DNA of 47,367 nt. Origin: an uncultured Gemmatimonadota bacterium. Lineage in GTDB: Bacteria; Latescibacterota; UBA2968; UBA8231. The position numbers and the translations under genes are program-made. Below, in pieces: positions 33,426 to 41,066 of the stretch. A model generated the notes under the pieces. It saw only the letters and a program-made list of their open reading frames with translations, was not told where the DNA came from and did no database searches. Within the stretch, counting starts at the first letter, position 1. Each line of letters begins with the position of its first letter. The stretch is taken from positions 1-47,367 of the forward strand of contig CAITNQ010000104.1 in assembly GCA_903893785.1 (NCBI GenBank), read 5' to 3'.

Positions 33426-34512
33426 CCGCCAGCACCACCTCCCAGCCACGCACCCAGCTGGCGGCCACCCGGGCGCCAGCCGGATGGTCCAGGGCCGGAT
33501 CGTCCTCGTCAAAGAACTCGCTGACCTTGAGTCGCGGTCCCGCCGCCAGCTCCACCACCGTATCCAGGGTCCGCCCTTTGTAGATGCGCTCCACCACACG
33601 CCCCAGCAGGCAGCCCTCGGGCTGCTGCTCAGGCCCCACTTCCGTCAGGCGCAGGTCTTCCGGCCGCAGCACCACCTGGACGGTTGCGCCCACGGCGAGT
33701 TCCAGGTCCGTCTGCAACTCGCAGGCGGATCCGGCCAGGTCAACCACGACCCGGCCCGGGCCTGCCAGCGCCGTGACCCGCGCGGGCAGGATGTTGGCTT
33801 CGCCGACAAAACCGGCGACAAAACGGGTCCGCGGGCTCTCGTACACCTGGCGCGGCGTACCCAGCTGCTCGATCCGACCGTGCTCCATCACCGCAACGCG
33901 GTCCGACATCGACAGGGCCTCTTCCTGGTCGTGGGTAACGAACAGGAAGGCGATGCCCAGGCGCCGCTGCAACTGCTTGAGCTCCACCTCCATATCGAGG
34001 CGCAGCTGATGGTCCAGCGCATTGAGGCACTCGTCCAGCAGCAGGACCCGCGGCCGGTTGACCACGGCCCGGGCCAGCGCCACGCGTTGCTGCTGCCCAC
34101 CAGACAGTTGGTGCGGCCGCCGCGAGCCATAGCCGTCCAGCTGCACCATGGCCAGGGCCTCGTCCACGCGGCGGGCGGCCTCGGTAGCCGGGACCCGGTG
34201 CATGCGCAGGCCAAAGGCCACATTGTCGGCCACGGTCAGGTGGGGAAACAGGGCGTAGCTCTGGAACACCGTGTTTACCGCCCGTCGGTTGGCTGGCAGC
34301 GGGCCGACATCGACGCCGTCCAGGCGGACGGTGCCCGCATCGGGGGCCTCGAAGCCGGCCACCAGGCGCAGGATGGTGGTCTTGCCGCACCCCGAGGGGC
34401 CCAGCAGGGAGACGAACTCACCGTCGGCGATCTCCAGGTCAATGCCGTGCAGCACGGACTTGCCGCCGAAGGATTTGGTCAAGCCCGACAGCTGCAGGAC
34501 CGCCGCGGCCAT
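33418..34512 (-). CDS. potA: Polyamine ABC transporter ATP-binding protein PotA
   Basis: This 364-residue cytoplasmic ATPase has Walker A GPSGCGKT (38-45), Q-loop FQSYALFP, signature LSGGQQQR (136-143) and H-loop His194. Walker B and D-loop read VLLLDECLNALD where DEPLSALD is usual: Cys162 replaces a highly conserved Pro next to the catalytic Glu. The C-terminal TOBE domain (about 240-364) is present. The start ATG 34512 overlaps the preceding stop by one base (TGATG), so it is coupled to the pseudouridine synthase gene. It energises PotBC. Confidence 0.93.
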   Translation of the reverse strand: MAAAVLQLSGLTKSFGGKSVLHGIDLEIADGEFVSLLGPSGCGKTTILRLVAGFEAPDAGTVRLDGVDVGPLPANRRAVNTVFQSYALFPHLTVADNVAFGLRMHRVPATEAARRVDEALAMVQLDGYGSRRPHQLSGGQQQRVALARAVVNRPRVLLLDECLNALDHQLRLDMEVELKQLQRRLGIAFLFVTHDQEEALSMSDRVAVMEHGRIEQLGTPRQVYESPRTRFVAGFVGEANILPARVTALAGPGRVVVDLAGSACELQTDLELAVGATVQVVLRPEDLRLTEVGPEQQPEGCLLGRVVERIYKGRTLDTVVELAAGPRLKVSEFFDEDDPALDHPAGARVAASWVRGWEVVLADG

Positions 34513-35228
34513 CAGTGCCACTCCGTGGTCGGGACCGCCAGGCCAGCCACCTGATGCACGGCCGCCACGAAGCCGGGCGACGGCGCCACGCACACGGTCA
34601 ACGGCCCGCCGCCCGGCAGCTGGCAGGACAGGACCGCCGCGTGCAGCATGAGCCGGGGCGCCGCGCCGCTGCGGGCCGGATCGCCATAGCGCAGGTCGCC
34701 GACCAGGGCGTGGCCGAGGCCATACAGGTGGGCGCGAATCTGGTGCTGGCGGCCAGTGACGGGCTCCGCCGTGATCAGGGTATGGTCAGCGCCGCGGGCG
34801 ATGACGGCGTACTCGGTTACCGACGGGCGCCCCCGCTCCGGGTCGACCGCCACGCGGCCCGAACCGCAGACGCGCAGCGGCCATTCGATGCGTCCCTGGT
34901 CTGTGGCCACGCGGCCGTGGACCAGGGCCAGGTACTGTTTGTGCACCCGGCGTTCGGCGAATTGGGTGCTGAACCAGCGATGGGCGGTTGCCGAACGGGC
35001 GAACAGCATCACCCCGCTGACCTCCTTGTCGAGACGATGGACCACCCACACCTGGGCACCCACCTGATCGGCCAACAGATGCTGCACGCAGGGACGCGTC
35101 ACATCGCGTTCCGGAATGGCCGCCAGGCCCTCGGGTTTGGCCACCGCCCACACATGGTCGTCTTCGTACACGACGGCGATGCCCGGCGTGGGTGGCGGAC
35201 CCGAGGAGGAGGCCTGATCAGAAGTCAC
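34512..35228 (-). CDS. RNA pseudouridine synthase, RluA/RluD family
   Basis: This 238-residue protein carries the catalytic motif HRLDKEVSG (Asp67). It has the family segments VAKPEGLAAIPE near the N terminus and TGRQHQIRAHLYGLGHALVGD further on. It converts uridine to pseudouridine in rRNA or tRNA; the exact site cannot be read. There is no N-terminal S4 domain, so it resembles the short RluA/TruC/RluC-like members. GTG 35228 overlaps the stop of the Cys-rich ferredoxin gene (GTGA), and its own stop overlaps potA. The coupling to unrelated genes on both sides is notable. Confidence 0.9.
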   Translation of the reverse strand: MTSDQASSSGPPPTPGIAVVYEDDHVWAVAKPEGLAAIPERDVTRPCVQHLLADQVGAQVWVVHRLDKEVSGVMLFARSATAHRWFSTQFAERRVHKQYLALVHGRVATDQGRIEWPLRVCGSGRVAVDPERGRPSVTEYAVIARGADHTLITAEPVTGRQHQIRAHLYGLGHALVGDLRYGDPARSGAAPRLMLHAAVLSCQLPGGGPLTVCVAPSPGFVAAVHQVAGLAVPTTEWH

Positions 35229-36508
35229 CAGACGCGCTGTCGGGTAAGCAGGTTCTCGACAAAGCGCGAACGCAGCTGGCGGGTCGCCAGGCGCTGTTTG
35301 ACCGGTTCCAGGCGCAGGATGGCACCGAGCAGAGCCGCGGCGGCGCGGTGACGCCGCAGGACATGGTTGTCGAACACCAGATGCTGCAGGGTCCCCCGTT
35401 CGACGGCCATCAGCACGGCGCGATGGGCGGTGTTGACCGGCGGCACCGTGCGCCGGGCCCGCGGCTGCAGCCGCAGACTGCGCTGCGGGCAGGCCCCCAC
35501 GCAGACGCCACAACCCAGGCACAGATCGGCGGCGATCTGCGCCACCCGCCGCCGACGTCGGGCCGGGTCTTCGGCCGAGACCAGCGCAGCCGCGGTCACC
35601 GGGCAGGCTTCGACGCACCGACCGCACCCAGTGCAGGTGACCGGGTCCACCGTCGGCAGGTACGCGGCCGTGTGAATCGGCCGGTCCGCAGCGAACCGGC
35701 GGGCGGCGATCATGGCCTCACAGCAGCAGCCACAGCAGTTGCAGATGAAACTGACCGATTCGCGGACATTCTCGCCGAACTGGACCAGGCCGCTCTGCTG
35801 CGCCTGGGCCAGCAGCTCCAGGCCCTCGGCCACGGACACCTCGCGGCCGTGGCCGTGGCGGGTCAGTGAACGCGCCACATTGCCGAAGGTCATGCAGATG
35901 TCCTGGGGTGCGGCGCAGGCCCGGCCCTTGTGCTCCATCTTGTGGCGGCAGTAACAGCGACTGATGGCGCGGCAGGCGGCGGAACGCACCACCTCGGAAG
36001 CGCGCTCCCAGTCGAGCACCTCCAGCGTCGGCGACGCGGACAGGGCCGACTCGTGCGGCAAGACGCGGCCAAGCTGGGTGTCACCGTGCGCGAACAGCGC
36101 GCGTAGGAAGTCCTCTTCCACGTTGAGATACTCGTAGAAGAGCTCGGCCAGCAGATGCTGGTCAAGGTCTTCCCGGACCCGCATCATGGAGAACTCGAAG
36201 AACCCGGCCATGGGCGGCGGCAGGACATACACCATGTCGCCGTCGCGCTCCACGTCCAGCAGCAGGGCCCGTTCGGCCAGGCCGTCCAGCACGCGCCGGG
36301 CTTCGGCCGGCGGTACCCCCCAGGTCCGGCTGGCGTGGGCCACGGTGAACGGCCGAATGGGCAGTTGCGCCACCAGCGCCGCCTCGCGCTCGCCGAACAG
36401 CAGGCGGAGGATGCGGTACAGCAACTCCGACGGAGGCGCGCCCTGCGGGAACCGGTTGAGGCGGTCGACCAGGGCGGCATAGCCGGTCGGTGCACCCAAG
36501 TGTGCCAT
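35225..36508 (-). CDS. Cys-rich ferredoxin-like protein with two 4Fe-4S clusters and N-terminal winged-helix-like region
   Basis: This 427-residue protein has 2[4Fe-4S] motifs: CTGCGRCVEAC (292-302) and CLGCGVCVGAC (330-340). Two further Cys-rich segments precede them: CRAISRCYCRH...CAAPQDIC (179-205) and CNCCGCCC (256-263). These could bind another metal or cluster. The N-terminal 100 residues resemble a winged-helix region (FTVAHASRTWGVPPAEARRVLDGLAERALL). Proteins of this design occur in anaerobes beside diverse redox genes; function is not established. ATG 36508 has GAGGGCAG upstream. It is the first gene of the coupled run leading to potABCD. Confidence 0.8.
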   Translation of the reverse strand: MAHLGAPTGYAALVDRLNRFPQGAPPSELLYRILRLLFGEREAALVAQLPIRPFTVAHASRTWGVPPAEARRVLDGLAERALLLDVERDGDMVYVLPPPMAGFFEFSMMRVREDLDQHLLAELFYEYLNVEEDFLRALFAHGDTQLGRVLPHESALSASPTLEVLDWERASEVVRSAACRAISRCYCRHKMEHKGRACAAPQDICMTFGNVARSLTRHGHGREVSVAEGLELLAQAQQSGLVQFGENVRESVSFICNCCGCCCEAMIAARRFAADRPIHTAAYLPTVDPVTCTGCGRCVEACPVTAAALVSAEDPARRRRRVAQIAADLCLGCGVCVGACPQRSLRLQPRARRTVPPVNTAHRAVLMAVERGTLQHLVFDNHVLRRHRAAAALLGAILRLEPVKQRLATRQLRSRFVENLLTRQRVW

Positions 36509-36603
36509 GGCACTGCCCTCTTGTCAGACCGAACCCGGCCCGCCGAGGGGCCCCGGACAGGCCGGAAGGCACCACGGCCGCGCGGGCCGCAAGGCGGTGT
36601 GCC

Positions 36604-37683
36604 TCAATACCGGCCCTCCGTGCGAGCGATGTCGTACATGGCCAGCACGTTTTCGGTCGGCGAGTTGTCCTGCAGCGAGTGCGTCGGGGCGAAGCAGTAG
36701 CCACCGCCCGGCATCATGATAGCCAGCGTCCGCCGGCAGTCGGCGACCACGTCATCAACCGTGCCGTACGCCACCGCGCCGGCCGTACTGATGCAGCCAT
36801 GGAACGCCAGGCGGTCGCCGAAGCGGTCCTTCAGGTACTCAGGCGACATCTGGAAGGCCTCGGGCTGCAGCGTGTCGGCGGCGGTCAAGCCCAGCTCGAT
36901 GTAGTCGTCGTAGGTCCAGCTGCTTGACCCGCAGGTGTGCAGGACCACCGGCAGGTCGTAGGCTCGGGCCAGTTCGAAGAACGGCCGGTGCCGCGGTTTG
37001 ATATGGCGCTGGAAGGTCTCCATGCTGATCAGCGGGCCGCGCTGCGTGCCCAGATCCTCACCCATCCAGACAAAGTCGACCGCGCCCTGGGCCGCCTCGA
37101 TCTCGCGTCGGGTTTTCTCCAGCTGTACGGCCAGCATGCGGTCGACCAGCAGGAGGCCAGCCGGATCATCGGTGGCCAGGTCGACGAAGACCTGCTCCAT
37201 GCCCCGCAGGAACCCGGCGGTGTTCATGATACACCCCAGCCCCGCACCGCCCACGTGCACGGCATAGGCGCCGTGGCTCTGGCATGCCGGCCGCACCGCC
37301 GTGTAGTCGAAGTCATCCGGCGAGGGCAGTGGCCAACGGGCCACGGTGTCCTCGTCGGCGGTGCTCAGCGGGAAGTCGCAGTAGTCCCAGTATGAACCGC
37401 TGTCGTGCTCGACATAGCGAGTCACCCACCCCCACAGGGGGTCCACCATCCGAGCCGGCTTCTCGGCGTGCAGCCGCGGCCCGGTATAGGGGGCGCCGAC
37501 GCCGCGGAAATCCACCCCCAGGCGATCGTACAGGCCCTGCCAGTCGTGGGCTTCGAGCCCGAGCGCGGCCTTGAGCCGTTGATCGATGCCCGGATTGGCG
37601 GAGTAATTGATCGGCACCCGGTCGGGCTCCTGCCGCGCCAGCGCCGTGAGCACCCGCTCTTTCGAGGTCATCGGACGACGCAT
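36604..37683 (-). CDS. UroD-like (uroporphyrinogen decarboxylase family) protein
   Basis: This 359-residue protein opens MRRPMTSKERVLTALARQEP, a typical start for UroD-fold methyltransferase-like proteins. It shows DFVWMGEDLGTQRGPLIS, LHTCGSSS (His-x-Cys, a probable zinc site as in MtaA-type enzymes) and FHGCISTAG. The HxC arrangement suggests corrinoid or thiol methyl transfer rather than haem synthesis. No corrinoid-binding protein lies in the window. ATG 37683 has AGGAGCG upstream. It is separated from the next gene by 95 bases with no recognisable element. Confidence 0.85.
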   Translation of the reverse strand: MRRPMTSKERVLTALARQEPDRVPINYSANPGIDQRLKAALGLEAHDWQGLYDRLGVDFRGVGAPYTGPRLHAEKPARMVDPLWGWVTRYVEHDSGSYWDYCDFPLSTADEDTVARWPLPSPDDFDYTAVRPACQSHGAYAVHVGGAGLGCIMNTAGFLRGMEQVFVDLATDDPAGLLLVDRMLAVQLEKTRREIEAAQGAVDFVWMGEDLGTQRGPLISMETFQRHIKPRHRPFFELARAYDLPVVLHTCGSSSWTYDDYIELGLTAADTLQPEAFQMSPEYLKDRFGDRLAFHGCISTAGAVAYGTVDDVVADCRRTLAIMMPGGGYCFAPTHSLQDNSPTENVLAMYDIARTEGRY

Positions 37684-38093
37684 GGATCGCTCCTGAAAGG
37701 GGGGGGGTGGTCCAGCAGCCCCAGCACCCCGACGGGCGGCCGCCCGGGCAGGGGTACGCGGCGGCGACCGCAGCGCCGGCGAGCCCACGCGGGCCAGGAA
37801 GGCGCCGGCGGTGGCCGCCGGAACGGGCCGGAACAGGACGAGGTGAAAATAGCTACTGGGACGGTCGCGGAGTAGCCCGCGCCGGGTCGGCGCCAGCAGC
37901 CGCAGCACAGTGGACCGGCCGGCGGGGGCGGTGACGGGTGGCCGTGCGGGTGGAGTAGCCGTGCGGGTGGCACGCGCGGGTGGAGTAGCCGTGCGGGTGG
38001 AGTAGCCGTGCGGGTGGAGTAGCCGTGCGGGTGGCACGCGCGGGCCAGGGCGGCCGCCACAGCGACCGCCCTGGCCCGGCGCCACACGCCGTA
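37684..38093. other. Intergenic region with tandem repeat, 410 bases
   Basis: This gap lies between the response regulator end and the UroD-like start on the same strand. It holds the short tandem repeat at 37942-38043 and otherwise only G+C-rich sequence with no convincing gene. Confidence 0.6.
37942..38043. repeat. 17-base tandem repeat with compound 47-base period
   Basis: The basic unit is CCGTGCGGGTGGAGTAG (at 37942, 37989 and 38006), alternating with variants CCGTGCGGGTGGCACG (37959, 38023) and CGCGGGTGGAGTAG (37975). The order A-B-C-A-A-B-C suggests slippage duplication of a 47-base A-B-C block. A degenerate unit precedes it. Confidence 0.9.
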
Positions 38094-38474
38094 CTAGGAC
38101 AGCAGTCGCTTGACGCGGTCGCGCAGGGCCTGGAAGTCCACGGGTTTCTCGAGGAAATCGGTTACCGGCAACCAGGTGGCATCTATGTCGCGGCTGCTGA
38201 AACCCAGGGGAAACTGGCTGTTCACCGCCGTCAGCATGAGGATGGGCAACTGGCCGAAGTCTTTGCGGATCTCGCGGGCCAGCTCGAACCCGGCGCTGGG
38301 GTTCTCCGGGAACATGACATCGAGCACCATCAGGTCGGGCCGCCGGGCCCGCAGGCTGGCCAGTCCGGCCGCCGTCTCGTGTTCCATGCCCACTTCGTAC
38401 CCTTCGGCCTGCAGCACGGTGGCTACGGCCCCCGCGAATTCTTCGTCGTCATCAACGATCAGCACATATGCCAT
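38094..38474 (-). CDS. Single-domain response regulator
   Basis: This 126-residue CheY-like receiver has the acidic pocket DDD (8-10), the phosphoacceptor Asp52 in LMVLDVMFPE, Thr82 in LTAVN and Lys110 in FLEKPVD. There is no output domain, so it must act by protein contact or in a relay. ATG 38474 overlaps the end of the histidine kinase gene by 16 bases, indicating a cognate pair. A 410-base spacer with repeats follows. Confidence 0.93.
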   Translation of the reverse strand: MAYVLIVDDDEEFAGAVATVLQAEGYEVGMEHETAAGLASLRARRPDLMVLDVMFPENPSAGFELAREIRKDFGQLPILMLTAVNSQFPLGFSSRDIDATWLPVTDFLEKPVDFQALRDRVKRLLS

Positions 38475-39982
38475 GCCGGACTCCTTCCCGCGCCGGGCGC
38501 GGCGACGGCGGTGGGGTGCGCACGTCGGGGGATGGCCAGCGAGAACCGGGTGCCGTGGCCGACGCGACTCTCCACCTCCAGGGTGATGCCAGTCAGCCGG
38601 ACGACGTCGCGCACGACCGCCAGGCCCAGACCGCTGGACGCTTTGTTGTGTTTGGTCGCCTCGGTGGTTCGGAAGTAGTCCTCGAACACCTTGGCCAGCT
38701 TGTCTTCGGGTATGCCGATCCCCTCATCGGCGATCAGCACGTCGGCCCCGCCCACCGCCGCTGGCCGACAGCAGACGCGGACTTGGCCCCCGTCGTGGGA
38801 GTAGTTGACCGCGTTGCTGACCAGGTTCTCGCACAGCATCCGCAGGTGGTCTTCGGCGGCCCACACCATGGCCGACTGCAGCGAGCACACCAGGCGGATT
38901 TGACGCCGGGTGGCCGTGGCCTCCAGAGCCGCGACCGTGGTCTGCAGCAGGGCGGCCACATCCAGCTCCGCCACGGGCGGCGGGGCCTGGGACTCGGAGC
39001 GCAGGTTGGCCAACTGCAGCATGCGCTGGATCTGGGCCGCCAGGGACACCGAACGCTCCATGACTCGGCCCACCACCGCCAGCGCCGGCTCGGGCAGCTG
39101 GCCACAGTACCCCCCCAGCAGCAGCTGGGTGTTGGCGTGGATCGCGGCCAGGGGAGCCTTCAGCTGATGAGTGGTCTGCAGCATGTGCCGGGTGCGCTCG
39201 TCGCTGCTGGCACGCAGCCGCTGGTTGGTGATGGCCAACTCGCTTTCGCGACGTCGCAGCATGACCGCCAACCCCGAGGTCAGGTACCAGATGGCGGTCC
39301 AGATGACAAAGGTGGCACCCAGACGCCAGGCGTAGAAATCCGTGCCGAGGGCAGCCCGCTGGTCCATCCCGGTGTGCACCAGTACCGTGGCGGGTTGGAT
39401 CACGCCGTGCAGCTCCAGGGCCAAACAGGCCAGATACAGCACCGCGGCCACCGCGGTCACCCGCAGGCTCTGCGCCGGTGGAAAGAAGATGCAGGCCAAG
39501 ATGATGTGGACCAGGTACATCAGCGGCGCATAGGTCTCGACGCTGCCGAGGAAGTGGATCACCGCGGTCAGCACCAGCAGGTCCAGACCGATCTGCACCC
39601 ACAGGTGGTGACGCGGCCCCAACCGGCGGTCGGCGGCGCCGGCACCGGGAATCCAGCGCAGGTACAGCAGGTTGAGGCAGGCCAGCAGCCCGGCTACCGT
39701 CCAAGGCCATACCGGGGTCAACTGCAAGCCACCGACCACGCCGCCCGGCGCCACCGCACCGGCCAACCCCGCCAGCGCCAGGATGGCCACCACCAGCCAG
39801 CGCAGGCGGCAGAACCAAGCGGCCTGGCGGCGCAGCAGGTCCGGGTCGACCAGCTCCGGCGCCGACGGCGGCGCCCCCGGCGGCAACGCCGCCACCGCCG
39901 GCGTCAGGCGATACACGGCACCGTCCAGGGGCGGCAGCACCGACGCCTGCGGACCGGCAGCTGGATCCTCGCGGGGCGTCAC
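38459..39982 (-). CDS. Membrane-bound sensor histidine kinase
   Basis: This 507-residue protein has an N-terminal cytoplasmic stretch, about six membrane segments (about 55-240) such as LVVAILALAGLAGAV and MYLVHIILACIFF, then a dimerisation domain with the phosphoacceptor His272 in TTHQLKAPLAAIHAN. The ATPase domain shows N-box ENLVSNAVNYS, ADEGIGIP and SSGLGLAVV. There is no obvious extracellular sensor domain, so the stimulus may be sensed within the membrane. GTG 39982 has GGAG six bases upstream; an ATG at 40021 would overlap korB. It lies 16 bases after korB. Confidence 0.9.
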   Translation of the reverse strand: MTPREDPAAGPQASVLPPLDGAVYRLTPAVAALPPGAPPSAPELVDPDLLRRQAAWFCRLRWLVVAILALAGLAGAVAPGGVVGGLQLTPVWPWTVAGLLACLNLLYLRWIPGAGAADRRLGPRHHLWVQIGLDLLVLTAVIHFLGSVETYAPLMYLVHIILACIFFPPAQSLRVTAVAAVLYLACLALELHGVIQPATVLVHTGMDQRAALGTDFYAWRLGATFVIWTAIWYLTSGLAVMLRRRESELAITNQRLRASSDERTRHMLQTTHQLKAPLAAIHANTQLLLGGYCGQLPEPALAVVGRVMERSVSLAAQIQRMLQLANLRSESQAPPPVAELDVAALLQTTVAALEATATRRQIRLVCSLQSAMVWAAEDHLRMLCENLVSNAVNYSHDGGQVRVCCRPAAVGGADVLIADEGIGIPEDKLAKVFEDYFRTTEATKHNKASSGLGLAVVRDVVRLTGITLEVESRVGHGTRFSLAIPRRAHPTAVAAPGAGRSPAWHMC

Positions 39983-39998
39983 GGGCAGCTCCGGTCGC

Positions 39999-41066
39999 TC
40001 AGCTGACTTCCCACACCCCACCCGAATTGAGCAGGCGCTCCAGCTTGCCGGGGCCCCGACGCGCCATGGACTCCTGGACGTGCGACATCAGCAACTGGTC
40101 GTACGTGGGCCGGTTGACCTGCCTCAGGACGCCCAGGGCGATGGGGAAGTCCGGGGGCTCCAGCGCGGCCAGCAACGACGCCAGGGCCGGCGAGGTAGCG
40201 CCGCTGTCGTGGCGCAGGACATCACTGCCCGGCGCCTCGCCCTCGGCCCACTCCACCACCTGCGGTTCCATGCCCGCCAGACGAATGCCGCGCCGACGGC
40301 CCGGACCGAAGCACAGGGGTTTGCCGTGTTCCAGATAGAGGGCGTTCTGCTCGCGGGCTTCGCGGCCCTCGATGGGATCAAAGGCGCCTTCGTTGAACAC
40401 CCGGCAGTTCTGCAGGATCTCGACAAAGGCCGTGCCGCGATGCCGGGCCGCGGCGTCGATTACCTGCGCCATGTGGGCCATGTCCGAATGAACGGTGCGG
40501 GCGACGAAGGTGGCCTCGGCCGCCAGCGCCATCTGGACCGGCCGGATGGGCTGCTCAATGGTCCCCAGAGGGCTGGACTTGGTCTTCTTGCCGAATTCCG
40601 ACGTGGGCGAATACTGGCCCTTGGTCAGCCCGTAGATGCGGTTGTTGAACAGCAGCACGGTCAAGTCCACATTGCGCCGCATGGTGTGGATCAGGTGGTT
40701 GGTGCCAATGGAGAAACCGTCGCCATCGCCGGTAACCACCCACACCGACAGCTCGGGGTTGGCGCACTTCACCCCGGTGGCAATGGCCGGCGCCCGCCCG
40801 TGGATGCTGTGCATGCCGTAGGTGTTGACGTAGTACGGAAACCGCGACGAGCAGCCGATCCCGGAGATGAAGACCAGGTTCTCGCGCGGGATGCCCAGGG
40901 TGGGCAGCACCTTCTGCACCTGGGCGAGAATGGCGAAGTCGCCGCAGCCGGGGCACCAGCGGACTTCCTGGTTGGTGGCGAAGGCTTTCTTCCCCGCGAC
41001 CCCGCCGCCGTCGTCCTCGCCAGCCGGCGCGTTGTTGAGCACGGGAAGAGCGGACGAATCATGCAT
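39999..41066 (-). CDS. korB: 2-oxoacid:ferredoxin oxidoreductase beta subunit (KorB type)
   Basis: This 355-residue subunit binds thiamine diphosphate and a 4Fe-4S cluster. Visible motifs are WCPGCGDF (Cys38, Cys41), GIGCSSRFP (Cys72) and the cofactor-binding GDGDGFSIGTNH (GDGD 113-116) followed by NNRIYGLTKGQ (Asn141-142). With KorA it oxidises 2-oxoglutarate (or another 2-oxoacid) to the acyl-CoA and reduces ferredoxin; it can run in reverse. Its ATG (41066) overlaps the korA stop by eight bases. A histidine kinase gene follows directly. Confidence 0.93.
   Translation of the reverse strand: MHDSSALPVLNNAPAGEDDGGGVAGKKAFATNQEVRWCPGCGDFAILAQVQKVLPTLGIPRENLVFISGIGCSSRFPYYVNTYGMHSIHGRAPAIATGVKCANPELSVWVVTGDGDGFSIGTNHLIHTMRRNVDLTVLLFNNRIYGLTKGQYSPTSEFGKKTKSSPLGTIEQPIRPVQMALAAEATFVARTVHSDMAHMAQVIDAAARHRGTAFVEILQNCRVFNEGAFDPIEGREAREQNALYLEHGKPLCFGPGRRRGIRLAGMEPQVVEWAEGEAPGSDVLRHDSGATSPALASLLAALEPPDFPIALGVLRQVNRPTYDQLLMSHVQESMARRGPGKLERLLNSGGVWEVS

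Noticed and set aside
37942..38043. Possible CRISPR array
   Set aside because: Units are 14-17 bases with no unique spacers and no cas genes nearby; it is a simple tandem repeat.
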